DNA of 30,150 nt from a virus, in IMG/VR virus record IMGVR_UViG_3300048032_000297, positions 1 through 30,150 of that record; one strand, given 5' to 3'. The translations under genes were made by a program, and so were the position numbers. The notes beneath the pieces were generated by a model. It did no database searches, had not been told where the DNA came from, and saw only the letters and a list, made by a program, of their open reading frames with translations. This document shows, piece by piece, positions 1-8,300 of the stretch; the stretch's first letter is position 1, and the number at the start of each line of letters is the position of its first letter.

Positions 1-1
1 T

Positions 2-541
2 ATGCGTAATACTCATTTACGCGCTGTGGCTCCCACTGTTTCTAATAGCAAGCTTAGTGGCAATGTTTCGCCGGGTATAGAACCTTGGGCAGCAAATGTT
101 TTTACAGAGCAGACGGCTAAAGGAACTTTTATACGTAAGAATCCTACTTTATTGAAACTATTAAGAAAACTTAAAATAAATAACAATGAAACGTGGGATA
201 AGATCATGGCTGATGGTGGTAGTGTGCAAAATATTGCTGAGCTTGATGATGTTGTGTTGGCACACGAAACACCCGCAAAGGAGGTATTTAAAACTTTTAA
301 GGAGATTAATCAACTAGAATTAGTTAATCAAGCTGGACTGAGACAGCAATATGTAGATCAGTCAGTTAGTTTAAACTTAGCTTTTCCTAGTGTAGCTACA
401 CCTAAGTGGATTAACAAAGTACATTTTGAAGCTTGGAAGAAAGGAGTTAAGACTTTGTATTACACAAGAACTGAATCAGTGCTTCGTGGTGATATAGCAC
501 AACAAGCTATGAGTGAAGATTGTATTGCCTGTGATGGATAA
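2..541 (+). CDS. nrdA: Ribonucleoside-diphosphate reductase large (alpha) subunit, C-terminal part
   Basis: This is the last 179 residues of a class I ribonucleotide reductase catalytic chain; the gene starts left of the window, so the first Met here is internal. The family makes deoxyribonucleotides from ribonucleotides in the cytoplasm, supplying phage DNA replication. Visible family signatures are MRNTHLRAVAPT at the start of the fragment, SPGIEP (23-28), DQSVSLNLAF (119-128), the HFEAWKKGVKTLYYTRT block with the paired radical-transfer tyrosines Y153-Y154, and a C-terminal Cys pair (C174 and C177, CIAC) of the kind re-reduced by thioredoxin or glutaredoxin. It is the only plus-strand gene seen and converges on the late operon. 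A beta subunit (nrdB) would be expected close by but lies outside the window. The family call is firm; the class I assignment rests on the YY and C-terminal Cys motifs. Confidence 0.93.
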   Translation: MRNTHLRAVAPTVSNSKLSGNVSPGIEPWAANVFTEQTAKGTFIRKNPTLLKLLRKLKINNNETWDKIMADGGSVQNIAELDDVVLAHETPAKEVFKTFKEINQLELVNQAGLRQQYVDQSVSLNLAFPSVATPKWINKVHFEAWKKGVKTLYYTRTESVLRGDIAQQAMSEDCIACDG

Positions 542-549
542 AAACAATG

Positions 550-575
550 AAGGGGACCTCGTTTGAGATCCCCTT
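550..575. terminator. Hairpin terminator between convergent transcripts
   Basis: A stem of 7 bp (AAGGGGA with TCCCCTT), one C/A mismatch and 3 further bp (CTC with GAG) closes a GTTT loop. It lies in the 82-base gap between the nrdA stop and the last minus-strand gene. Read on the minus strand, the stem is followed by CATTGTTTTT, so it fits an intrinsic terminator for the late operon. Read on the plus strand, the downstream sequence is not T-rich, so termination of nrdA there would be weaker. Confidence 0.75.
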
Positions 576-623
576 CGGTTACAGGAACTTTTGGGTATGG
601 TACGCCCATTTTATTTTTGTTCC

Positions 624-1151
624 TTATATTTTATCAACGCCTTTTGCAACTCCTTTTTTCAAAAGATTTTTTGTTATATATTTACCAACATTGTAAAGAC
701 CTTTAACTCCTCCTCCTAATATTAAACCTAAGTTACCTGAACTCCCCATTCTTCGTTGCATCATTGCTTCAGGAATATTTTTTAATAATTCTTTTTTGTG
801 CATATCTTCTTTTGATATATTATTCTCCCTATTCATTCTTTCTTTAGTAGCTTTAATTTCAGCTAATCTTTCATAAGAAGAGTCATCTAACTCATTTTGT
901 TTTATTGGATTTTTTGTTGTTAGTTTTTTAGATTTAATAACTTCTCCAGGACTATAATAATTATTTTCTGCTCTTCTTGATTCAGAGTCATAAATATAAT
1001 CGATATGCTTATTAAAAGGATCGTTTGTTTTTAAACTGTCTATGAATTTTTTAACTTCTGGTTTTTCAAACCTACTAAAGTTTTCGTATTGTTTTTTAGC
1101 ACTTTCTTTTTCTGCAAAAGGAGATGATTGATGTGGTAGTTTAAAGTTCAT
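624..1151 (-). CDS. Hypothetical basic protein with glycine-rich hydrophobic C-terminus
   Basis: I do not recognise this 175-aa protein. Residues 1 to about 130 are highly charged (rich in Lys, Glu and Asn), probably helical or disordered, and begin with MNFKLPHQSSPF. The last 40 residues change character to a small-residue hydrophobic stretch (GNLGLILGGGVKGL) followed by a basic tail, which could contact a membrane or pack in a virion. It is the last gene of the minus-strand operon, and its start overlaps the stop of the upstream DUF6321-like gene as ATGA, so the two are probably translationally coupled. A minor virion or lysis accessory role is possible from position only. Confidence 0.7.
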   Translation of the reverse strand: MNFKLPHQSSPFAEKESAKKQYENFSRFEKPEVKKFIDSLKTNDPFNKHIDYIYDSESRRAENNYYSPGEVIKSKKLTTKNPIKQNELDDSSYERLAEIKATKERMNRENNISKEDMHKKELLKNIPEAMMQRRMGSSGNLGLILGGGVKGLYNVGKYITKNLLKKGVAKGVDKI

Positions 1152-1432
1152 GATTTTTTTTCTTTATGTTTATTACAAAAAGTTTTAGCAGCAGCAACAC
1201 TTCCAAATCCCCATTTTTTTAAAGCCATTGCTTTTTTAGTTGGTTCTCCTTTAGCGTCTTTCATTGCTCCAGCCATACCAGCAAATCTACAAGCAAATGA
1301 AACTCTTCTCTTTCCAGTTCCAGACGTCTGTCTTGAACCTAAAGTTTTACCAGTTTCTTTGGTATAATCTTTACGCATTTTTCTATTCTGCTTTTCGTAA
1401 GCTTTTTCTTTTATGTTTAGTGGTGATTTCAT
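1148..1432 (-). CDS. Small basic DUF6321-like protein
   Basis: This 94-aa protein has a disordered, lysine-rich N-terminal half. The C-terminal half contains RRVSFACRFAGM (42-53), a KGEPTKKAMALKKWGFGS stretch (61-78), and a final TFCNKH. From memory this matches the phage/environmental family DUF6321, which has the same order: SF-C-RF-GM, then GxPTxKAxALKxWGFGS, then Cys. C48 and C86 are the conserved-looking cysteines. The function is unknown; the size, basic charge and late position suggest a small DNA-binding or virion protein. It is coupled at both ends by ATGA overlaps, with the amidase upstream and the 175-aa gene downstream. Confidence 0.8.
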   Translation of the reverse strand: MKSPLNIKEKAYEKQNRKMRKDYTKETGKTLGSRQTSGTGKRRVSFACRFAGMAGAMKDAKGEPTKKAMALKKWGFGSVAAAKTFCNKHKEKKS

Positions 1433-1854
1433 ATATTACAATATTCTTTATTAGCATCAAAGCACGGGCAGCTCTTCGCTGCAAACTCGTTGTGACCATG
1501 TATTGTAGCCTTCGAATGCATTTTTTTTAATGTTTTAAGCAATAGTAACAAGCTTTCTTTTTGTTCAGGTGTTCTAGTATCTTTAGCAATCCATTTGCCG
1601 TTAGATCCACGTTCTGATTCGACGCCTCCAATGTAACAAATTCCTATAGAACCTTCATTTTCACCTTTAACATGAGCACCTTGTTTGTATATGCTACGGC
1701 CATATTCTATAGTACCATCTAGTAAAACTACATAGTGGTAACCAATGCCGTTCCAACCTCTTTTTAAATGCCATTTGTTTATTTCAGCGGCATCTAAATC
1801 TCTACCTTCTTGTGTAGCTGAACAATGAACAATAATTTTATTTATTGTCCTCAT
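1429..1854 (-). CDS. Endolysin: N-acetylmuramoyl-L-alanine amidase, T7-lysozyme type (Amidase_2)
   Basis: This is a 141-aa single-domain amidase that cuts the bond between MurNAc and L-Ala in peptidoglycan at lysis. It aligns by eye with T7 lysozyme along its whole length: IVHCSAT near the N-terminus, a KWHLKRGW helix, GIGYHYVVLLDGT, the GAHVKGENEGSIGICYIGG core, and HGHNEFAAKSCPCFD near the end. Zinc ligands are H10, H121 and C129; Y39 and K127 correspond to T7 Tyr46 and Lys128. There is no signal peptide or wall-binding domain, so it needs a holin to reach the wall, and the holin-like gene overlaps its start. T7 lysozyme also inhibits T7 RNA polymerase. Whether this one has any such second role cannot be seen. 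Confidence 0.95.
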   Translation of the reverse strand: MRTINKIIVHCSATQEGRDLDAAEINKWHLKRGWNGIGYHYVVLLDGTIEYGRSIYKQGAHVKGENEGSIGICYIGGVESERGSNGKWIAKDTRTPEQKESLLLLLKTLKKMHSKATIHGHNEFAAKSCPCFDANKEYCNI

Positions 1855-2002
1855 CTTTTTTATTTAAATTTATCCATTTAGTAACGGTATAACCTATTGT
1901 TACTGCTAAAAGCAATATTTTCATACCCATTTCTAAAGTAGTAAAAGTTGTAACACCTAGCGTTGAAGCGTTTATTATGTAAAGTTTTATTTGCTCAGTC
2001 AT
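1838..2002 (-). CDS. Putative holin (small single-span membrane protein)
   Basis: This is a 54-aa protein starting MTEQIKLY. It has a polar N-terminus, a moderately hydrophobic segment (residues about 7-24) and a clear transmembrane segment around MKILLLAVTIGYTVTKWI (27-44), then a charged KKDEDNK tail. Size, topology and position directly upstream of the amidase, overlapping it by 17 bases, make a holin the likeliest role: forming the inner-membrane hole that releases or activates the endolysin. A longer reading from an in-frame Met at 2026 is possible. I prefer 2002 because it follows the A/T-rich leader used by neighbouring genes and leaves room for the small gene upstream. Holins are not conserved in sequence, so this rests on context. 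Confidence 0.72.
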   Translation of the reverse strand: MTEQIKLYIINASTLGVTTFTTLEMGMKILLLAVTIGYTVTKWINLNKKDEDNK

Positions 2003-2007
2003 GATAT

Positions 2008-2148
2008 TTATTTTTTGCAAATACACTCCGCTACAGGACAGTCTTTTACGTTAACAATCATTTTTGAAACTAACCAGTTCCATTTACACATTAACTTACA
2101 CCAGCAAGCTTGCATCCATAATCCTAATTTTACTAATAATTTTCCCAT
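2008..2148 (-). CDS. 46-aa cysteine-rich small protein in the lysis region
   Basis: This small gene fills the otherwise unexplained gap between the 60-aa gene and the holin. ATG at 2148 follows the upstream stop by 3 bases, and TAA at 2010-2008 ends 5 bases before the holin start. The translated protein starts MGKLLVKLGLWMQACWCK and ends DCPVAECICKK. It has six cysteines (15, 17, 21, 37, 42, 44), three tryptophans and many lysines. The N-terminal half reads as an amphipathic hydrophobic helix; the C-terminal CPVAECIC could bind a metal or form disulfides. I do not recognise a family. It could be a lysis accessory, a membrane-associated toxin-like peptide or a zinc-knuckle protein; the exact fit between neighbours is the main evidence that it is real. 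Confidence 0.65.
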   Translation of the reverse strand: MGKLLVKLGLWMQACWCKLMCKWNWLVSKMIVNVKDCPVAECICKK

Positions 2149-2151
2149 AGT

Positions 2152-2334
2152 TTATATTTTTTTGCAATCATTAACTGTTTCACCTGTTCCGCTTGGTGAA
2201 GGTTTTGTTCCTACTTTTTTGTATCCGTCCCAACATTTTGAATTCTTAGAGTTAGCACCTTTAAATTGTGCAGCTGACTCAGAATATTTCATTTTGTAAG
2301 GTGTTTTACATTTTGTTTTTTGTAACGCGCTCAT
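2152..2334 (-). CDS. Small basic protein with C-x-x-GY-K-x-V-G motif
   Basis: This 60-aa basic protein has three cysteines (9, 34, 57). The core KCWDGYKKVGTKPSPSG followed by TVNDCKK resembles short phage and giant-virus proteins of the pattern C-W-x-GY-x-x-VG-x-K, then Cys near the C-terminus. I recognise the pattern but no named function. It starts inside the stop of the giant virion gene (ATGA overlap), so it is probably translated by coupling to that gene. No membrane segment is visible. A small structural, metal-binding or DNA-binding role is possible. Confidence 0.75.
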   Translation of the reverse strand: MSALQKTKCKTPYKMKYSESAAQFKGANSKNSKCWDGYKKVGTKPSPSGTGETVNDCKKI

Positions 2335-5300
2335 TTTTTGTTTTTCTTTTGTAGTTCAATTATTTTTTTAACTCTGTTTTCTTCGTATTTTAAATCTTTT
2401 ATTTCTTTTTTAGTTAATCCTAAATCCAGTAACATTGTTTTTTGTTCAGCTGCAGAAGTTTCTTTTTTCATAACATTTATTTCTTCTATAGCTTTTTCTT
2501 CTGCTGAAAGCTCTTTTCCTTCGCCAACTCCATAATAAGGTAATCCAACGTCCCATGTGCTCCAACCTAATCCTAAAGCTATTTTTTGCCAAGCTTTAGT
2601 TTGATCACTTAATATATTTCTTAAAGCGTTTATTTTTACAACAGCTTCGTCTACAGGTATGTTTGTTAAAGCAGATACAGTTTGAGCTACTGCTAAATAA
2701 GCAGGATTGTTTAAATGTATGCCTTGTCTTTCTATTTCTTTTTTATTCCAAGAAAAAGTATTAGCAGAACTATTTAACTTCCTTAATTTAGCTTGTATTG
2801 GAGGTGCTATAGAAAACAAATCATCTACAGCTTTAGAATAATCAGAAGAATTTTTACCCATTTCTTCAGCTATTGTCATTAAAGTGTTTTTTAATGTAAC
2901 AGTTAAAGCCCCTTGTATACCTAAACCTCTTACTTGAGAATCAAACATACCATTTAAAGTTCTTGATATTCTCTGTGATCTTTTAGCTTGATCTTTTTCA
3001 TCTGACTCGTCGCCATCAAACAGCAAAAATTGTATCCCTTGTTGTAAAGCATTAAACATAAGATTTTGTACAGTAGAATAATATACTAATTTAGATAAGT
3101 TTTCTTTATCATTACCTCTTCTGTTAATTAAATCTTGTATTGCTCTTTTTTGTATTCTAGCATACTGCATTTGAGTATTACCAAAAGATAATATTAATCT
3201 ACCAGCAGCTGATCTTTGTTGATCACTAATTTTTGCAGCATTACTAGACTGCTGACTAGTTTCTGATATGTCTCTAAAATCTTCAAAAGCTTGTTTCTCA
3301 GCTGTTTCAGGATCCATGCCTTGCTTAATAAGAGAATCATATCTATTTCTATAAAAAGTAGCACCACCTGTTGCTATAGCAAAACTATCTGCATATCTTG
3401 TAAACACAAAACCTTTATTCAACGCAAGAGCTATAAACCCTTGAATTCTATTTTCTTTACTAGCGGCTAAATCAGCTATTTCAGATTCACTAATATTTAT
3501 TTTTAAACCATCTCTTCTAGATTTTAAGTAAGGAGAGTTTAACAAAAACATTACATCTTTCCAATACTGAGGTTGATTAGCAACTGCTTTCGCAGCTTTT
3601 AAAGGGTTGTTGTCACTCCAGTTTACAAAGTTAACGTTGGATATCATTTGTAATAAAGCAGATCTTGTGTTAAGAAACATAACAACACCAACAGAATTAT
3701 TTATCCAATCATACCATTTCTCTGTAATAGAATCAGTGTTACTACTTCTATTGCTACCACGTTTCATAGCATCTAAACTATTTCTCAAAGCTTTAACATA
3801 ACCACTTCCAAACGCAGCTTCTAGTTTATTTATTATAGCATCACTAAATATAATATCTACATTTTCTTGCCATTCCTGTAAATATAGTTTTCTATTAACT
3901 TTATTTATACCGTTTATTATATCTGTAGTTATAGTGCCCGCAACCCAACCTGCGCTTGGTTTAGGGTATTCTTTTCCTTTTTGCATTTTAATAAGCTCAT
4001 CAGAAAAAACTTTTAAATCTGGATCAGCTTTTACAAAGTCACTTAATCTTTTTAAATCTCTTTTAGACAAACCAGGTACTGTCATACCTTGTTGTCCCCA
4101 TATATAAGCTCTTATTGCGTGTTCAAATGTAAATTTACCTATACCAGTTTCTTTTTTTAAACTTTTTGGAAGTTTAGGAAAAGCAGCTTTTAAGGCATTA
4201 TAATCACTAGCCGCTGATATTTTAGCTGCATCAATTTCTATTTCAGCTCTGTTGTAAGGATCTAGTACATTATCTTTGAAAAAAGCCATTTGCGCATCAC
4301 CTATTTTTCCTTTGCCTAACATTTTATATATTAAACCAGTAAAATCTTCAGCAGAAGGTGGTATGTAAAAGTTATATTTACCTTTTCCAGCTCCTATAGT
4401 TTTAGCTTTTGCTGCTGAATAGTTTTTGTAAGCTTCAATACCTGTCTTTTTCTCTATTATATCATTCATAATAGTTGTAAAGTTATTTTGCTTACTTCTC
4501 ATTGCTTGCACAACAGTACCTTTGATATCTAAAGCATTGTAAACATCACCTACAGCTTGTGTGTTTAATATAGCGTCATCACTAAAATAGAAATCATTAT
4601 AACCTTCGGCTACCTTACTCACCATCCAGTTAGCTTTGGCTTGTGGCGCTCCATTTGCTAGACCTACTATGTTATCAAACTTAAGTGTTACACCTTCAGA
4701 TTTTAACCATTCAAATATAGCTGTAGCTGCTTCCGGTGCTCTTGCTGTTAATATAAATACATTTGAGTTACCGTATTTGTCTACCGCTTTTTTAAGCTTA
4801 TCAAATAAAGGTCCTCTTTTACCATCAACAACTTTATTGAAATCACTAAAATCAAACTCTGCTCCTAGAGCTTCTAAGCCGCTATGTTCTAAAGCAAATT
4901 CAGTAGCGTTTAATATTCTTATACCGCCGTTAGGCATTGTAACAACAATCTTACTATTAGTTATACCAACTGTATCGTCAAAATCTAAAACAGATATACC
5001 TTTTACGGGCGCGTTGGGATCTTGAGCTACTCTTCTAGCTTTATCATAATCATCTAGTATCTTTATTTTATCAGCAACAGTTTGGCTACGCATTACTTTT
5101 TTACCAAAAGTTCCGTCTATATTTTCGGCAGCTTTTATTTTTAAAGGTAAAACCTTTGTTTTAAAGCTTGTAAATTCTGCTTTTGCTTCTGCCAAAGTTG
5201 TTTCGCCTGTTAGCACTTTAGTTATTAAACCATTAGCAAACTCTCCTGCTATTGCTATGCCAGTTTTAGATTTTATATTTAATGGTCCTACAAAGAATTC

Positions 5301-8300
5301 ACCTATAGTCATTTTAGGTTTTATAAGTTTGTACTCAAAAGGATTCGATGTGTTATTAGTACTATATCTTATCCAAGAGGCTAAACCATCTGGTAAGAAA
5401 TCTAACTTACCCTGCTCTATTAAAGGTATTACAGTTTCATAAAAACTAGCAGGCATAGCTTCGTTTAAACCAAGTGGTTTTAAACTTAAGTCTTCGTTAA
5501 ATCTTAATCCACCTTGAGCATAAGACTTTTGTATAATTTTAAACTCAGATTCAACTTCACCTTTTATAGCAGCATCTAGCAACTGCTTAGCAGCCTGAGT
5601 AGCTGGCATCATGTGTTCTTCTGTTATTTTAGTAACATCTATTTCACCTGTAATAGGATTTATAGGATAAAAAACAGTTGGTGCTAAAAACCTTAAAGGG
5701 TGGTTTTGATCTGCAGCACTATCAGCTATAAATCTAGCAAAGTCTGGGGCAGAGTCTTCGTTTTTCTTTATGTAATCTTGTATAGAAACAAAAAGTTTTT
5801 TAAGTAAATCCAGTTTCTTTTTTATTAAACCAGGATCATCTATAAATCTTTCTATAGCTTTTTTATTTAATACACTACCTTTGTTACTATATTTTATTCT
5901 ACCTATAGGACCTTTTTTTATTTCAGTAGATATAGCTGCTTGAAACTTAGGCACGGTATTAAAGGTTAAACTAAAACCACCAGTCATACCTCTTTGAATA
6001 AGATACCCTAGTTCAGGATTTAATTTAATAAAATCATCTATAGTGTTAACAAACTTTATACCTTCTGGTGTTGTTAAATCAAATTCTTTTTTAGGAACTC
6101 CTTTAGAGTTTAAAACTGAAGTTGCTATTTTAGTTAACAAAGGTAGTTCTACTGGAAATACACCTTTTAACCAGTTTCTTTTAACTTCTTTTTTTCTTTT
6201 AGCTTGCGCTTTTTGCCTAGTGCCTTCTGCTGGTGTTTTAGTACCTTCTGCTACTTGTTGATCAATAGCTAATTCAATACCTTTTAAAGTTTGAAGTCTA
6301 GATAAAAGCTCCATCAAGTTTTTAGTTGCTTGAGCTGTTCCTGATCTAGCATCTTTTATATTACCAGAAGCATCCATTCCAAATACAGAGTAAAAATAAG
6401 GTAAGTTTAACTTGCTAGGGTCTAACTTGTATTGTATTTGATTATTAACTTTAGGTCCTTTTATGTAAAAAGCATCTAATAATTTTTGACCAAGTTTCCT
6501 ACCTTCACCACCTATTTTCTTTGTACCGCTTTTAGTTTTTACAACTTGTATATCAGCATTACCTTTTATTTGCTTTAACATCGATAATAAAGCTGGACCA
6601 TTGTTTTTTATAAACATTTGTATAGGTGTGACTTCGCCTTTACGTAAATTATCCTTAGGATTTAATATACGTGAAACAGGTATACCTATTTGATCTGCTA
6701 TTTGCTGAGCAGCAACCTCTGCAAAAGGTTTTAAATCTTTTAAAGTTATGTTGTCTAAATCTATTTCTGATAATTCTATTTTCTTTTTAACGTCTGCTAC
6801 TATAGCGTCAACGTTAGAATCTTTCATGACCTTGAAAGGATCAACTTCAATTGTTGTTGCTTCAGGTGAGTCTGACGTTTCAATTTCTGTAGTACCTTCT
6901 GATCCGCCGTCTAGTTCACTTGTATTAAAAACTACATCACCAAGATCTTTTGCTCTTTCATATATTATATCAGCTCTATTACCTAGTCTACCTAAGTAAG
7001 TTGTTACTTCAAAATCAGGATTATAACCTTCCCCTTCTTCAAATAAAGGTGTTGTTTTACCAGACCAAGATGCTATATCACCACCTATTATAAGTTCAAT
7101 AATAGCTTGCTTTATTCCGTTTTCATCTATTCCTTTTACACCTCTTCGTTCATAACCTAGCTTACCTTTTATGAATCCAAAATTTGCTTCAACAAGTGCT
7201 TCAGCTGCAGCGTATTGCTCGTCACGTTGTTTTTGGTCTGCAGGTTTTTTTCTAACTATTATAACTAGATCTTTATTAGTTAAAATCCCTTCTTTAAACC
7301 CATCATAAAGCTCAATGCCTCTAGGTGTTAGTTGAGATCTTTTACCTTTTTTAGCTGTAATAACAACTTCATCAAGAGTTCCCGCGCCTTCACCTTGCCA
7401 AGCGTCGGCGTCCATTATACTATTTAAAGCATCGACAGTTAATTCTCCATTATTCCAAGCGTCTGCCATAGTTTGAAAAAACTGTAAAGCTCCATTTGGT
7501 CCAGAAAAATCCATATTAAAATCAGACTCAGTGCCTGCTTTGATAGCGTTATTCACGCCAAACCCTAGTTTATTCCATAGATTAAAACTAGACGCTTTTT
7601 TTATATTTATTCTTCTACCAGAAAGCTCCTCTAAAAACGCCATAACAACTTCATCTGCTTTAGATGTGTCAGCTTTTTGAGTTATTCTAGTATAAGCCTT
7701 AAAATCATTATTTGCTAAATAATCTAGTATACTCTGGGCAACAGGTATAAATGCATCAGAGTTAGTACTAAGAGCTTCTGAGGCTATAACATGGTTTAAT
7801 TCGTGGAACGTAGTCTCGCTAGCTTGATTAGCTACTGAATTTGTTTGACTTACGACAACATCATAAACTAATTTAGTATCACCATTAGCTAATGTTACTG
7901 TTGACACAAAAGTAGTACCGTTCATTGTGCCGTCGTTTATACCTTTTGTAAATTCTTCTAGCTCTGCTTTTGCTTCCTCTTCTGTTAGATTGTTTTTAGG
8001 ATTTTTAACCCTAGAATCTAGCATTGCTTTATATCTCTTTATTAAATCTGAATTGTTTCTCTCCAAAGCAAAACTTACATCTAAACCTTTTTGTTTTAAA
8101 GATTTTAAAAGATTAAGACCTTTTGATATATTGGCTTCAAACATGTTTGTTATATGAAGCTGCTCTGCTTCATTAAATATTTGACTTTCAGAAGGATTAG
8201 TTACGCCACTTTTGTTTAGACTTGCAACAGCTTTAGCTTTTAATGATTCTCTTTCTGCTTTTGGTAATAAATTAAATGTTTTAGTAAAAGCTTGAGTATA

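Noticed and set aside
2003-2026. Upstream ATG at 2026 as the holin start
   Set aside because: It would overlap the 46-aa gene and is not preceded by a leader like those of neighbouring genes; the ATG at 2002 is better placed.
1264-2299. Plus-strand open frames opposite the lysis genes
   Set aside because: They lie antisense to well-supported genes, and the proteins are compositionally odd (rich in Phe, Ser and Leu) without motifs.
4971-4985. DFDDT in the giant protein as an RNA polymerase catalytic loop
   Set aside because: The following ILTAR, Lys and SDDA motifs at the proper spacing form a HAD hydrolase set; no D-x-D-G-D polymerase loop is present.
7353-7376. The giant protein as a TonB-dependent receptor
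   Set aside because: No signal peptide, plug or 22-strand barrel pattern is present; only the short LDEVVITA stretch matches.
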